This document shows, one piece after another, positions 51,508-61,258 of a DNA stretch of 64,000 nt. The stretch's first letter is position 1. Each line of letters starts with the position of its first letter. The notes beneath the pieces are model-generated. The model was not told the origin of the DNA. It made no database searches and was given only the letters and a program-made list of their open reading frames with translations. The translations under genes and the position numbers were made by a program. The DNA is from Geobacillus thermocatenulatus. GTDB lineage: Bacteria > Bacillota > Bacilli > Bacillales > Anoxybacillaceae. The stretch lies in the NCBI RefSeq assembly GCF_002217655.1, contig NZ_NEWK01000002.1:373164-437163 (forward strand), written 5' to 3'.

Positions 51508-51584
51508 CTTCGTTTCCTCCTCTTTGCCCATGCTCAATGTTAGTGTGCGGCAAAACGAGGAAAAGAATGAACGGAAAAGATCGG

Positions 51585-53564
51585 TTACACCGGCGGTTCG
51601 CCGCAAGCGTTGCGGTTGTGTTCTTCCAGCCATTGCTGCAGCTTTTCCGCTTCAAGCGAACGGCTGAAGTAAAACCCTTGCGCATAGTCGCAATGCATTT
51701 GCGACAGAAGCGCCACTTGCGGCTCGGTCTCGACCCCTTCCGCCAACACTTCAATATCCAAACTTTTGGCTAAATGAATGATCGTATCCACAATCGTCGC
51801 ATCTTTCGAATTTTCCGCAATGCCTTGAATAAAACTGCGGTCGATTTTCAACAGCGACACCGGCAAATTGCGGATGTAAGCCAATGATGAAAAACCGGTT
51901 CCAAAGTCATCGATCGCCGCCTGTACGCCGAGACGCTGCAGTTCGGTTAAAATGTGCCGCCCTGTGTCAATGTTTTCCATCAACCCGCTTTCCGTCACTT
52001 CCAAAATGAGCCGGTTAGGCGCAAGCCCCGTCTCGCGCAAAATGCGTTTTACATGGTCGACAAGCTCTAGACGATTCAACAGGAACGGAGATAAATTGAC
52101 AGCCAGCTTCAGACCGGGAAATTTTCCTTCCCATTCTTTCACTTGGCGGCATGCTTGTTCGAGCACCCAGAGCGTAATTTCAAAAATAAAGCCGCTCTCT
52201 TCAGCCAGCGGGATGAAATCAAGCGGCGGAATGTCGCCAAGCGTCGGGTGGCGCCAGCGCAACAGCGCCTCAACCCCCATCGCTCTTCCTTTCGCGAGCT
52301 GCACTTTCGGCTGATAGCATAAATACAACTGCCCGCGCATAATAGCAAACGGCAAATCTTGCTCGATCACCGCCTGCCGATGCTCGGTCGGCCGATAAAA
52401 GGCATAGCCGTTCCGTCCCCGCTCTTTCACTTCGTACAATGCTTGATCAGCGTATTTCATCACTTGCTCGATCCGATCGCTGTCTTTCGGGAAAAAAGCG
52501 ATGCCGATCGATAAGGTCGATTGGATGAGCTGTTTGTCGTAATAAAACGGCTCGTGAAACGAGCTGACAAGCTGCTCGGCCAAGGCGGTCATCTCCGTTT
52601 TCGTGATGTTTGGCAGCAAGAGAACAAACTCATCGCCGCCGATGCGAGCAAAAAAGTCGCCGGGACGCAACGCCCGCTCGACGCGCTTGACCGCCTCGCG
52701 CAAAAAGTAATCGCCGGCTTGATGGGAAAAATGATCGTTGATCCATTTGAATTTGTCAAAATCCAAATAACAAAGAGCAAACGGCGTCTGACTCACGATC
52801 AGCTCATGAATATGCCGCTCGAAATAGCTGCGGTTGGCGATGCCGGTGAGTGAATCAAAGTAGGCAAGCTGACGGAGCTTCTCTTCATACCGTTTCCGCT
52901 CGCTGATGTTTTTCACGGTCACAATGACGCAATCGAGCGTCCCCGCTTCATCGATGATCGCCTTCCCTTGCGCCTCCATCCAAACCCATTCGCCTTTCTC
53001 GCCTTGCTTGCGAAATTCGGCAGATTGCGTCTCGTATGTATCGTACAGCTCAGCCAGTTTTTGTGCCACAACCGGGGCGTCATCAGGGTGGAGAAAGGTC
53101 AGCACCTCTTCGTACGACACGGGAAGACGCGTGTTTGTTTTTCGCTTCCATGACGGCGGAATGTATGACAATTCACGATTAGGAGAAAAAATCAACACGT
53201 AATCGTTCGAATGCTCAACAATCAGCTGCAGACGCCGTTCCGCTTCGGCAAGCCGCGCTTGCAAGCCGCTCTCCTCCGCTTGGCGGCGAAGAACGCATAA
53301 GACGGCGGCCGTCTGTCCGTTTTCACCGATGATCGGCGACACGCCCGCAACCAATAAGCCGTCAAGCAACTGCCAGCAAAAGGAAACCGAGCGCTGTTTC
53401 ACCCGTTCAACCAACGCCCGTCCTTCGACGGAAAGCGTCCTCTGTTCTTCTTCACTCAGCGCCAAGCCGGCAAAAGCCGGATTGTTGTAAATGATCACGC
53501 CTTGCAAATTGAAGATGACCACTGCTTCTGTGAAGTGATGGAAAAAGGCCGTATATTTGTCCAT
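51585..53564 (-). CDS. PAS-PAS-GGDEF-EAL c-di-GMP signalling protein
   Basis: 659 residues without membrane segments. Two PAS-like domains (about 1-95 and 110-225), a GGDEF domain with intact GGDEF at 309-313 and an RxxD inhibitory site (RPGD, 300-303), and an EAL domain with EALLRW (432-437), [34 protein letters not shown] and LAEGVET, all catalytic motifs retained. It could both make and degrade c-di-GMP. GCGAGGT precedes the ATG at 53564. Together with the Hpt-REC-GGDEF-REC protein at 34368 it is the second such enzyme in the window. Confidence 0.92.
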   Translation of the reverse strand: MDKYTAFFHHFTEAVVIFNLQGVIIYNNPAFAGLALSEEEQRTLSVEGRALVERVKQRSVSFCWQLLDGLLVAGVSPIIGENGQTAAVLCVLRRQAEESGLQARLAEAERRLQLIVEHSNDYVLIFSPNRELSYIPPSWKRKTNTRLPVSYEEVLTFLHPDDAPVVAQKLAELYDTYETQSAEFRKQGEKGEWVWMEAQGKAIIDEAGTLDCVIVTVKNISERKRYEEKLRQLAYFDSLTGIANRSYFERHIHELIVSQTPFALCYLDFDKFKWINDHFSHQAGDYFLREAVKRVERALRPGDFFARIGGDEFVLLLPNITKTEMTALAEQLVSSFHEPFYYDKQLIQSTLSIGIAFFPKDSDRIEQVMKYADQALYEVKERGRNGYAFYRPTEHRQAVIEQDLPFAIMRGQLYLCYQPKVQLAKGRAMGVEALLRWRHPTLGDIPPLDFIPLAEESGFIFEITLWVLEQACRQVKEWEGKFPGLKLAVNLSPFLLNRLELVDHVKRILRETGLAPNRLILEVTESGLMENIDTGRHILTELQRLGVQAAIDDFGTGFSSLAYIRNLPVSLLKIDRSFIQGIAENSKDATIVDTIIHLAKSLDIEVLAEGVETEPQVALLSQMHCDYAQGFYFSRSLEAEKLQQWLEEHNRNACGEPPV

Positions 53565-53672
53565 GCAATTGCTACCTCGCCGTTTCACCAAAATGAGCGA
53601 TGTCCACACTTCCATTTTCACGAAAATCACGACAAAAATCAACAAATTTCGCAAACATTTTGTCAAAAATAT

Positions 53673-53697
53673 GGAACGGCCCGCCGGCGGCCTTCCG
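53673..53697 (-). terminator. Terminator of the siderophore uptake operon
   Basis: On the minus strand GGAAGGCC, a 7-base loop, GGCCGTTCC then ATATTTTTG, directly after the FhuF-like stop. Confidence 0.6.
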
Positions 53698-53698
53698 G

Positions 53699-54439
53699 TC
53701 ACCCGGTTTGCCGTTGGCGGGCGCGAACAGGACACGTTTGGCAGCACGTTCCCCCATTTGTTTTCACGTACAGGCAGCACGTCGTCCGCTGCATGCCGCT
53801 TGCTCCTTTAAAGAAGCGGCGAAGCGGATTGTCTTTTTGGCCAAACAGGCGGCCGTCGGCGTCATAAACAAGGAAATAAAAATCATCGCGCAGCCGGTCG
53901 GCGACCGGGGCAAGCGACTCATCCTCGAGCCAACGTTCATACACCCAATACACGTAAATGGCGACATTTTCCCACAAAATAAGCGGCGAGATGCGCGTCA
54001 GGCGCCGCAACCGGACGATGAGCGGAGCGAACAAGCCGGCGAACACGTCGCGAACGGCTTGCTCGCGCCAGCGGCTGCGCTCGATGCCGCATACTTCCGC
54101 TTCCGGCGGCTCAAAGCGAAAGCGCGGCATCCACATTTCCCCTTCACGGTCCGTATCAAGCCAAATTCGCTCAGGATCGAGCACAAGCCGCTTGTTCCAT
54201 GCCGACATGGCGTATAAGGCCATCGGCGCCAAAAAACTTAAGCGCTTGACAAGCATCGACGCCGCAACAGCGTCATTTGCCGCTCCCATCTCGGTGCGGA
54301 CGTGCGCGACATACTTCGCGAGCTGCCCGTCGTCATGAAGCAGCCAAGCAAACAACATCGACGACGAGACATCAGCCGCCCTGCTTGAAAAACGGTACGT
54401 TTCCAACGTTTTCATTTCGTCTTCACGCAGTCTCATCAT
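53699..54439 (-). CDS. FhuF-like siderophore ferric reductase
   Basis: 246 residues. The last 30 residues carry CC-x10-CxxC-type spacing ([20 protein letters not shown]), the unusual [2Fe-2S] signature of FhuF. The rest is a helical protein with [15 protein letters not shown] (about 160-174). FhuF-type proteins reduce ferric iron in siderophores after import. The start ATG overlaps the ATPase stop as ATGA, fitting a role in the same uptake operon. Confidence 0.8.
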   Translation of the reverse strand: MMRLREDEMKTLETYRFSSRAADVSSSMLFAWLLHDDGQLAKYVAHVRTEMGAANDAVAASMLVKRLSFLAPMALYAMSAWNKRLVLDPERIWLDTDREGEMWMPRFRFEPPEAEVCGIERSRWREQAVRDVFAGLFAPLIVRLRRLTRISPLILWENVAIYVYWVYERWLEDESLAPVADRLRDDFYFLVYDADGRLFGQKDNPLRRFFKGASGMQRTTCCLYVKTNGGTCCQTCPVRARQRQTG

Positions 54440-55248
54440 GATACGCCTTCTTTCTGTAAAATTCGCCGCCCTTTGCCGTACGGAATGCAAAGCGGGGTGC
54501 CAAAGATCGGATCGTACGAGATTTGGCAATCCATCTGAAACACGTCTTTCACGAGCTGGCGGGAAATGATATCCTCCGGCTTCCCTTCGGCGTACACCGT
54601 TTTGTCGCGAATGGCGACGAGATGATGCGCATAGCGGCACGCTAAATTTAAATCGTGAAGCACCATGACGATCGTCCGCTGTTCTGTTGCATTGAGCTCG
54701 AACAATAAATCCAAAATATCAATTTGATGCGCCAAATCTAAGTAAGTGGTCGGCTCGTCAAGCAAGATGATGTCTGTTTCTTGCGCCAGCGTCATGGCAA
54801 TCCATGCGCGCTGGCGCTGACCGCCGGAAAGCGAATCGACCGGCCGCTCGGCAAATTCGGCGAGTCCAGTTGCCTCTAGGGCCCGCACAACCGCCCGCTC
54901 ATCTTCGTCACTCCATTGCTTGAACCACGTTTGATACGGGTAGCGCCCTTGCTTCACAAGTTGCAACACGGTCAGTCCTTCCGGAGCCATAGGCGACTGC
55001 GGCAAAATGGCGAGCCGGCGGGCGATTTCTTTTGTCGGCTGTTTGGCGATTTCTTTCCCATCAAGCAGCACAACCCCGCCTGTTGGCTTTAGCAACCGCG
55101 CCAAGGCGCGCAGCAACGTCGACTTGCCGCAGCCGTTCGCGCCGATGAACACCGTGATTTTTCCTTTCGGAATCGTCAAATGCAACCGGTCAATCACGAT
55201 CGCCTCGCCATAGGATAGCGTCAACTCTTTCGCCTGCAACCCATGCAT
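54436..55248 (-). CDS. Iron-siderophore ABC transporter ATP-binding protein
   Basis: 270 residues of the FecE/FhuC type. Walker A is [17 protein letters not shown] (about 33-49), the signature [17 protein letters not shown] (about 137-153), Walker [18 protein letters not shown] (about 155-171) and the H-loop VLHDLN. It energises the two adjacent permeases. The ATG at 55248 lies 7 nt after AAGGAGG; the ATG at 55254 is too close to the site. Confidence 0.92.
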   Translation of the reverse strand: MHGLQAKELTLSYGEAIVIDRLHLTIPKGKITVFIGANGCGKSTLLRALARLLKPTGGVVLLDGKEIAKQPTKEIARRLAILPQSPMAPEGLTVLQLVKQGRYPYQTWFKQWSDEDERAVVRALEATGLAEFAERPVDSLSGGQRQRAWIAMTLAQETDIILLDEPTTYLDLAHQIDILDLLFELNATEQRTIVMVLHDLNLACRYAHHLVAIRDKTVYAEGKPEDIISRQLVKDVFQMDCQISYDPIFGTPLCIPYGKGRRILQKEGVS

Positions 55249-55260
55249 GCGCATCCCTCC

Positions 55261-56313
55261 TTATAATTTCCGACTTCGGTACAATAAATAAATGAAATAC
55301 GGTGCTCCAATCGCCGCGGTAAACACTCCGGCCGGAATTTCCGTTGGCGCCAAAAGCAGCCGCCCAGCCAAATCCGCCCCCATGACGAACACACCGCCTA
55401 ACAGCGCAGCGGTCGGAAGAAGAGCGCCAAACGCCGAACCGACAAGGCGGCGCGCCATATGGGGCGCCATCAGCCCGACAAAGCCGATGCCGCCGGCGAA
55501 AGCGACCGCGCCGCCGGTGAGCGCGGTGCTAAGCAAAACAAGTCCTAGCCGTTGCCGTTCGACCGCGCCGCCAAGCCCAATCGCCAGCTCATCGCCCAGC
55601 TCCTGCACATTGACATGCCGCGCGGCCAACATCGCCACAAGGAGCAGTCCGATGACCCATGGCGCCATGAGCGAAACGTGCTGCCAAGATGCGCCATATA
55701 CGCTGCCAGTGATCCAAACGTTCGCCTGGCTCGCCCGATAGATGGGTCCTGTGATCATCAACAGTGTCGTCAACGCCTGCATGAGCGCAGAAACGCCGAT
55801 GCCGACAAGCACGAGCCGAAGCGGGGCGAGGCCGTTTTTCCACGCCAGCATATACACGAACCAAGCAGCGGCCGCAGCGCCGAGAAAGGCGGCAAGCGGC
55901 AGCCAGTGGATGCTGACGGTGAGAGAGTTGTTTTCATCGCTGAACAGCGCCAAAAAGCCAACGACCGCGGCCGCCGCTCCGCCGGTGATGCCGAGCACAT
56001 CCGGCGAAGCGAGCGGATTGCGCACCATCCCTTGCAAAATGGCACCCGCGACAGCCAACGCCATCCCTGCCATCCAGGCAACCAATACGCGCGGCAGGCG
56101 GAACGTCACAATCACCGTCTGATGAATTTCCTCTCCGTATCCAAACAGCGCGGCAGCGGCCTCAAGCGGGGACATGCGCATTTCGCCGCTGCCAATGCTG
56201 ATAAGGAAAAGGAAGACGGCTGCTGCTATGAGCGCGGCGAGCACCGCAACAGCTTTTTTTTCATAGAAAAACGAGATGTGCTTTCCCATTCGGACCGTGA
56301 TGTATTTTTTCAT
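55261..56313 (-). CDS. Iron-siderophore ABC transporter permease (FecCD family)
   Basis: 350 residues with about nine membrane segments. VTFRLPRVLVAWMAGMALAVAGAILQGMVRNPLASPDVLGI (about 80-120), GGIGFVGLMAPHMARRLVGS and the final TEIPAGVFTAAIGAPYFIYLLYRSRKL are diagnostic of FecCD permeases. It starts inside the stop of the other permease (ATGA) and resembles YfhA of B. subtilis. Confidence 0.92.
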   Translation of the reverse strand: MKKYITVRMGKHISFFYEKKAVAVLAALIAAAVFLFLISIGSGEMRMSPLEAAAALFGYGEEIHQTVIVTFRLPRVLVAWMAGMALAVAGAILQGMVRNPLASPDVLGITGGAAAAVVGFLALFSDENNSLTVSIHWLPLAAFLGAAAAAWFVYMLAWKNGLAPLRLVLVGIGVSALMQALTTLLMITGPIYRASQANVWITGSVYGASWQHVSLMAPWVIGLLLVAMLAARHVNVQELGDELAIGLGGAVERQRLGLVLLSTALTGGAVAFAGGIGFVGLMAPHMARRLVGSAFGALLPTAALLGGVFVMGADLAGRLLLAPTEIPAGVFTAAIGAPYFIYLLYRSRKL

Positions 56314-57311
56314 TTTGCAGCGATCCCCCTGCGGGCAATGTAGATGAAAAATGGAACGCCGAGCAAGGCGGTGACGATGCCGACCGGCACTTCGCGCGGC
56401 ATCAGAACGTAGCGCGCCCCAATATCGGCCATAAGAAGCAAAATCCCGCCGAGCAAGGCGCAGTACGGAAGCAGCCAGCGGTGGTCGACGCCGGCCAGCG
56501 CTCGCGCCATATGCGGCACCATGATGCCGATAAAGCCGATCGGGCCGGCGACGGCGACCGATCCGCCAGCCAGCAGCACGACTAACAGAGCGGCGGCAGC
56601 CTTGATCAAATTCGTTCGCTGTCCGAGTCCTTTCGCTACATCGTCTCCCATCATTAAGATGTTGACATGGCGCGCCAGCAACAAGGTTCCAATCCAAGCG
56701 GCTGCCAAATACGGAAAAACAGCGGCCAACAGCTCGAGCTTCCGACCGGCGACCGACCCGGCCAACCAAAAGAGCACTTCTTCAAGTGCTTTTTCATTCA
56801 TCGCCAGCATTCCTTGCGTCAGCGAGGCAAATAAAGCCGCGACCGCCGTGCCGGCAAGCGTCATTTTGAGCGGCGTCAGCCCGTCCTTCCCCGCGGCGCT
56901 GATCACAAACACGATCGACGCCGCCATCGCCGCCCCCATAAATGCGACCCAAGACAACATTTGCAATGAAGAAATGGAAAAAAAGGTGACCATCACAACA
57001 ATGAAAAAACCGGCCCCGGCGTTAATGCCGAAAATGCCTGGCGAAGCGAGCGGGTTTCGCGTCAGCGCCTGCATGAGCGCTCCAGCCATCGCTAGGCTTG
57101 CGCCAACGGCTGCCGCAATCAACGCTCGCGGCAGCCGAACCGTCGCCACGACTAAATGAGCGTTCGATCCGTTATTGTCGATAAGAGCCGCCACCGCCTG
57201 CCGCCAACTCGTGTCGGTATATCCACAAACGATGCTCATCCACATGGCGGCAAGCAGCACAATCAGCAAACCGATGAGGCCAACCATTTTTTGACGGTTT
57301 GTCGCCAGCAT
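56310..57311 (-). CDS. Iron-siderophore ABC transporter permease (FecCD family)
   Basis: 333 residues. VATVRLPRALIAAAVGASLAMAGALMQALTRNPLASPGIFGI (about 55-96), GPIGFIGIMVPHMARALAG and REVPVGIVTALLGVPFFIYIARR at the end identify the FecCD family; it resembles YfiZ of B. subtilis. First gene of the minus-strand uptake operon, divergent from the binding-protein gene across an interval with three Fur-box-like sequences. Confidence 0.92.
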   Translation of the reverse strand: MLATNRQKMVGLIGLLIVLLAAMWMSIVCGYTDTSWRQAVAALIDNNGSNAHLVVATVRLPRALIAAAVGASLAMAGALMQALTRNPLASPGIFGINAGAGFFIVVMVTFFSISSLQMLSWVAFMGAAMAASIVFVISAAGKDGLTPLKMTLAGTAVAALFASLTQGMLAMNEKALEEVLFWLAGSVAGRKLELLAAVFPYLAAAWIGTLLLARHVNILMMGDDVAKGLGQRTNLIKAAAALLVVLLAGGSVAVAGPIGFIGIMVPHMARALAGVDHRWLLPYCALLGGILLLMADIGARYVLMPREVPVGIVTALLGVPFFIYIARRGIAAK

Positions 57312-57367
57312 CCCTGAGATCTCCCTTGCTTCATCCTTTTTTATGTCTCTCTATCGTCAAGTCTATT

Positions 57368-57382
57368 TGATAATGAATCTCA
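57368..57382. promoter_or_regulatory. Fur box
   Basis: TGATAATGAATCTCA matches the 7-1-7 Fur consensus (TGATAATnATTATCA) at 12 of 15 positions. It lies nearest to the minus-strand permease operon and would control it. Confidence 0.7.
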
Positions 57383-57439
57383 TCGTCAACGTTTTTCGCA
57401 TTTTCTTATGATTTTTTTATCATTTTTTCATTTTACAGT

Positions 57440-57454
57440 TGACAACGATTCTCA
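57440..57454. promoter_or_regulatory. Fur box overlapping a TTGACA -35
   Basis: TGACAACGATTCTCA overlaps TTGACA at 57439-57444. TATAAT is at 57466-57471, at a long 21-bp spacing, so the exact promoter pairing is unclear. Confidence 0.65.
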
Positions 57455-57480
57455 ATTTTATTTATTATAATCAACGTAAA

Positions 57481-57495
57481 TGAAATTCATTATCA
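57481..57495. promoter_or_regulatory. Fur box next to the binding-protein gene
   Basis: TGAAATTCATTATCA, close to the 7-1-7 consensus, 21 bp before the GTG start of the binding-protein gene. Confidence 0.7.
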
Positions 57496-57516
57496 AACTT
57501 CAAGGGGGATTGGCCA

Positions 57517-58488
57517 GTGAGATCACGACATCTCACCCTTTTTTCCGCCTTCATTCTTTCTCTCCTGCTTCTCGCGGGCTGCGGCGGAAAACAGGAAGAA
57601 ACAGCCAAGCCGGCAAAAAACAAGGAACCGAAAGCGGAAGAAAGCTATACGATTGAACACGCCATGGGCCCGACCGAAATCAAAGGAACACCCAAACGGG
57701 TCGTCATTTTGACGAACGAAGGAACAGAAGCGCTTCTTGCGCTAGGCGTGAAGCCGGTCGGCGCCGTCAAATCGTGGACGGGCGATCCGTGGTACGACCA
57801 CATTAAAGACCAAATGGAGGGCGTCAAAGAGCTCGGTCTCGAATCGGAGCCAAACGTGGAAGCGATCGCCGCCTTGAAACCGGATTTGATCATCGGCAAC
57901 AAAATGCGCCATGAAAAAATTTACGAACAACTGAAACAAATCGCCCCGACCGTGTTCTCAGAAACGCTGCGCGGCAACTGGAAAGACAACTTTATGCTGT
58001 ATGCGAAAGCGGTGAACCAAGAAGAGAAAGGAAAACAAATCATTGCGGAATATGACAAGCGCATTGAAGACTTAAAAGCGAAACTCGGCGACAAGTTAAA
58101 CATGAAAGTCTCGATCGTCCGCTTTATGGCCGGCGATGTGCGCATTTACCATAAAGACTCGTTCTCCGGCGTCATTTTAGACCAACTCGGCTTCGCCCGC
58201 CCACAATCACAAAACGTCAACGACTTTGCGGAAACCGGCGTGACGAAAGAACGCATCCCAGCCATGGACGGCGACATCCTGTTCTATTTTACATATGAGA
58301 CGGGGGACGGCAAAGCGAGTGAACTTGAAAAAGAATGGATCAACGACCCGCTCTTTCAAAACTTAAACGTCGCGAAACAAGGCAAGGTGTACAAAGTGAG
58401 TGACACGATCTGGAACACGGCTGGAGGCGTGCTCGCGGCCCATTTGATGGTGGATGATATTGAGAAATACTTCTTGCAAGGGCAATAA
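57517..58488 (+). CDS. Iron-siderophore ABC transporter substrate-binding lipoprotein
   Basis: 323 residues. The signal peptide ends in a lipobox LLLAGCGGK (Cys22), and an acidic/basic linker follows. The class III binding-protein fold is shown by GTPKRVVILTNEGTEALLALGVKPVGAV (about 50-77), PNVEAIAALKPDLIIGN and the C-terminal VSDTIWNTAGGVLAAHLMVDDIEKYF. It resembles YfiY of B. subtilis, which binds schizokinen/arthrobactin. The GTG start has AAGGGGG upstream. Divergent from its permease genes and controlled by Fur-like boxes. Confidence 0.92.
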   Translation: MRSRHLTLFSAFILSLLLLAGCGGKQEETAKPAKNKEPKAEESYTIEHAMGPTEIKGTPKRVVILTNEGTEALLALGVKPVGAVKSWTGDPWYDHIKDQMEGVKELGLESEPNVEAIAALKPDLIIGNKMRHEKIYEQLKQIAPTVFSETLRGNWKDNFMLYAKAVNQEEKGKQIIAEYDKRIEDLKAKLGDKLNMKVSIVRFMAGDVRIYHKDSFSGVILDQLGFARPQSQNVNDFAETGVTKERIPAMDGDILFYFTYETGDGKASELEKEWINDPLFQNLNVAKQGKVYKVSDTIWNTAGGVLAAHLMVDDIEKYFLQGQ

Positions 58489-58499
58489 TCGCCCGCTAA

Positions 58500-58536
58500 C
58501 GAAAGGCAGAAGCGGTCAGCCGTTTCTGCCTTTTTC
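58500..58536 (+). terminator. Terminator of the binding-protein gene
   Basis: AAAGGCAGAAGCGG, a short loop, CCGTTTCTGCCTTTTT, 12 nt after the stop. Confidence 0.85.
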
Positions 58537-58597
58537 CTCTTCATCATTCCTGCCCTGCAGCTCGTCTCGTGAACTCCATTTCCCAAGGGCAAAAATA

Positions 58598-58653
58598 GAT
58601 AAAGGCAATTTGAAGTTTTCACATTTGCAGCTTTTACTGAGCATTGGATCGGC
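58598..58653 (-). repeat. Second copy of the segment found at 9603-9659
   Basis: The minus strand encodes ADPMLSKSCKCENFKL and is about 80% identical at DNA level over some 55 bp to the plus strand at 9603-9659. The interval 58537-58814 holds no recognisable gene otherwise. A short GCAAGCC/GGCTTGC hairpin (58665-58682) lies beside it. Confidence 0.5.
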
Positions 58654-58814
58654 GTGACGGGGACAAGCCTGCGGCTTGCCCTCAACAGTCGAAAAATCGA
58701 TAGTGGCTTTTCTGTCAAAGATATGTGAAACGCTTTGGTTGCACCTATATAGTTGCTGTTTATCGATCGGTATGATACATTCAAAATGCAAACCTCGCAC
58801 GGAAAGGAAGAAAG

Positions 58815-59306
58815 ATGGTGAAACGCTCTACCTTCATCACCGCATGTGTATTGTCATTCAGCGTTCTGCTCTCAAGCTGCACCGATGACGGCGTTCAGGA
58901 ACAAAGCCACTCGCAGATGACGAAAACCGCCACCGGCGATATTCGGGAGACGACAAAATCGGTCGAGCATTTGCCAAGCTTTTTGAGCGCGTTTGAAGAA
59001 GAGATGGCTGTCTTGTACCAACAGGCTGCTGAACACCGCGAGCTGCTTGAGAATATCCCTTGCTATTGCGGCTGCGGGCAATCGGCCGGCCATAAGAACA
59101 ATTACGACTGCTTTGTCTATGAAAATAAACAAGACGGCTCGGTCGTCTGGGATGACCATGCGACCAAATGCGGTGTCTGCCTCGACATCGCCGCTGAATC
59201 GATCGCCGCTTACGACCAGGGAAAATCGATCAAAGACATCCGGCAAATGATCGATGAGAAATACAAAGAAGGCTACGCGGAACCGACGCCGACGAAGCCG
59301 CTCTAA
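58815..59306 (+). CDS. Lipoprotein with PCYCGC motif
   Basis: 163 residues. A signal peptide with lipobox LLSSC (Cys22), a polar linker, then NIPCYCGCGQSAGHKNNYDCF (about 82-102) and ATKCGVCLDIAAESIAAYDQGKSIKDIRQMIDEKY. The PCYCGC family has six conserved cysteines and is often found near copper or redox genes, which points to metal binding outside the membrane; no function has been proved that I know of. GGAAAGGAAG precedes the ATG. Single gene with a strong terminator. Confidence 0.85.
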   Translation: MVKRSTFITACVLSFSVLLSSCTDDGVQEQSHSQMTKTATGDIRETTKSVEHLPSFLSAFEEEMAVLYQQAAEHRELLENIPCYCGCGQSAGHKNNYDCFVYENKQDGSVVWDDHATKCGVCLDIAAESIAAYDQGKSIKDIRQMIDEKYKEGYAEPTPTKPL

Positions 59307-59314
59307 TACCAGCA

Positions 59315-59343
59315 AAAAAGCGCCAAACTTGGCGCTTTTTTTC
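59315..59343 (+). terminator. Rho-independent terminator
   Basis: AAAAAGCGCCA, a 3-base loop, TGGCGCTTTTTTT after the PCYCGC lipoprotein gene. Confidence 0.9.
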
Positions 59344-59466
59344 GTTGCAGCCATCCCTCTTTTTTTGTTCCATCGAGCGTTCATTGCTTATTGGTCAAGA
59401 CAGGTTGTTGAAACTTGAGTTTCCCTGCCAAAGACAATCGCCAAAGGCTTCTCAGCTTGGGCAACA

Positions 59467-60195
59467 TCAACACCGGCTGAGCGCGGCGTACAAGTCATGC
59501 AATGTTTCGATGCCGCGCTGGCGGAATTCATCGAGCACGATCGCCCATAGCTTTGCCATCGCTTCAACATCGCCATCTGCCGTATGGCGGCGCGGGCAAC
59601 GAATGCCATAACAAGCTAACGCATCGTCAAACGTCGGGCACGAATGGCCGATCAGCGTCATCATCGGCTGCAAGTCGACAAAACGTCCGCTCCATTTTTG
59701 CCGATAATGGCGCCAAAGGGCATGGCGCAAAAACGCCAAATCATGGCCGATATGATAGCCGACCAAAACGCCTGTGGCAATAAACGGCACAAACGTGCGC
59801 AGCGCCTCGGCAAGCGGCGGAGCGAACACCACATCCTTCGCCTCAATGCCGGTCAAGGCGGAGATGTGTTGCGGAATCGGCTTTTCCGGCTTGACGAGCG
59901 TCATGTACGCATCGGTCACGGCTCCTCCGACCGTTTTCGCTGCCGCCATGGCCAAAATTTCATCGCCTTGCTCCGGGGAAAAGCCGGTCGTTTCCATATC
60001 GATGATGACAAACGGAATGTCAGTCAAACGGTCATGCCAATCGATGATGTGCTGTTTTTCCTTTTGCAGCGAGCGAAGCCATGTTTCCTGTTGCAGCGAA
60101 TGGTCATGCCCAAATAAGGCGAATGATGCCTCGCGCGGAACGCCGAGCGACAACAAGCGGAGCGCCCGCTGCCAAAAACGGTGCCGCTCATGCAT
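59467..60195 (-). CDS. DEDDh 3'-5' exonuclease (DnaQ/PolC-epsilon type)
   Basis: 242 residues. An N-terminal basic helical region (about 1-58) precedes the exonuclease fold: Asp66 and Glu68 in VIIDMETTGFSP, Asp152 in YHIGHDLAFLRH, His204 and Asp209 in RRHTADGDVEAMAKLW. All five catalytic residues are present. It is the last gene of amt-nucleotidyltransferase-exonuclease and overlaps the previous gene by 8 bp. A role in nucleotide or RNA turnover linked to nitrogen supply is inference. Confidence 0.87.
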   Translation of the reverse strand: MHERHRFWQRALRLLSLGVPREASFALFGHDHSLQQETWLRSLQKEKQHIIDWHDRLTDIPFVIIDMETTGFSPEQGDEILAMAAAKTVGGAVTDAYMTLVKPEKPIPQHISALTGIEAKDVVFAPPLAEALRTFVPFIATGVLVGYHIGHDLAFLRHALWRHYRQKWSGRFVDLQPMMTLIGHSCPTFDDALACYGIRCPRRHTADGDVEAMAKLWAIVLDEFRQRGIETLHDLYAALSRC

Positions 60196-61240
60196 GAATG
60201 CGAGCCACCCGCCGGGCGACAAAGCGCTGCAACCGTTTTGCGGTGCGCATCGCTTGCTTCAGCTGCTTTTGCTCTGTCCGCTCAAGCGTCCGCCATAACA
60301 CATATTCACGCCCGTCCCTCGCCTCGGTGCTGTACTTGAGACGAATCGAATAGTAAACAGACAGCGCCTCGCAAACGGCGGTGGAAAGCGGTGCCGTCAA
60401 TACGCCCGCCGCCTCAAGCGCCCGCCGCCGCTCTGCCGTGTCCGCCGCTGGGACGCGCGCAAAACAGGCCAACCATTTTAAGGCATTGGTGAGCTGCACG
60501 TAGCCGCTTTGTTTCATATGAACGGCCCCGCTGTGCGGCCCCCATCGCTCCGTTTGCACGTTGCCCAGCCAACCGAGCGGAACCGGAGGAAATTGAACGT
60601 GCTCCCCCATGCGCCCCAACAGCGGCGGCCGTTTGGCCACCGCCGAAAACAACATCCTCCTGCCCTCCTCAGCCAATCTCAGCTCGCCATAAAGCGGACG
60701 CATATCCATCGCGATCAACAAAAAGCGAATGTCGTTCGGCCACCCGCTTTCGAAATAGGAAGAAAGTTGTTGCTCCCAACCACGGACCGACTGCGCCCAC
60801 CGCTTGTTCGTCGCCATCACGTAACCGGAGCAGTAGGGATACCCAGCCTCATGCAACATGTCCACCCCAATCGCCGCCATATGGCGGATGAATTCATAAC
60901 AATCCGCCTCCACTTCCTCGGGACAGTCGAATAAAATGCCGTGGTCCTGGTCCGTCCAGATCGTCGGCTCACGCCGGCCGATGCTTCCCATCACATACCA
61001 GCACCACGCCGGGGGACGAATGCCGACCGACTGTTTCATCGTCTCCCGCTCCGCAAGGAAAAACGCGCGGCGAAGGATGGCTTCATGCACGCAAACGACG
61101 TCGCTTGCAAGCTGCTCCATTTGTTCAAGCGCCAAACAGCGCCGCAGTTCGCGCGCCAGTTCGTCATGACAAAAACGAAGATCAGCGGCCGACTCGGCTT
61201 GGTTGAGCCGCTCGATCACTTGTGCCGCCAATAATTCCAT
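60188..61240 (-). CDS. GlnD-like DUF294 nucleotidyltransferase
   Basis: 350 residues. The nucleotidyltransferase motif is WYVMGSIGRREPTIWTDQDHGILF (GS at 85-86, TDQDHG at 96-101), the same pattern as in PII uridylyltransferase GlnD. The C-terminal DUF294_C region (about 180-340) follows. There is no CBS or cNMP-binding domain, which many DUF294 proteins carry. It lies 18 bp downstream of the ammonium transporter gene, in the place where glnK normally stands. It could modify a PII-type or other nitrogen signalling protein; that is inference. Confidence 0.82.
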   Translation of the reverse strand: MELLAAQVIERLNQAESAADLRFCHDELARELRRCLALEQMEQLASDVVCVHEAILRRAFFLAERETMKQSVGIRPPAWCWYVMGSIGRREPTIWTDQDHGILFDCPEEVEADCYEFIRHMAAIGVDMLHEAGYPYCSGYVMATNKRWAQSVRGWEQQLSSYFESGWPNDIRFLLIAMDMRPLYGELRLAEEGRRMLFSAVAKRPPLLGRMGEHVQFPPVPLGWLGNVQTERWGPHSGAVHMKQSGYVQLTNALKWLACFARVPAADTAERRRALEAAGVLTAPLSTAVCEALSVYYSIRLKYSTEARDGREYVLWRTLERTEQKQLKQAMRTAKRLQRFVARRVARIHA

Positions 61241-61258
61241 CGCCTTTTCCCCTCCAAG

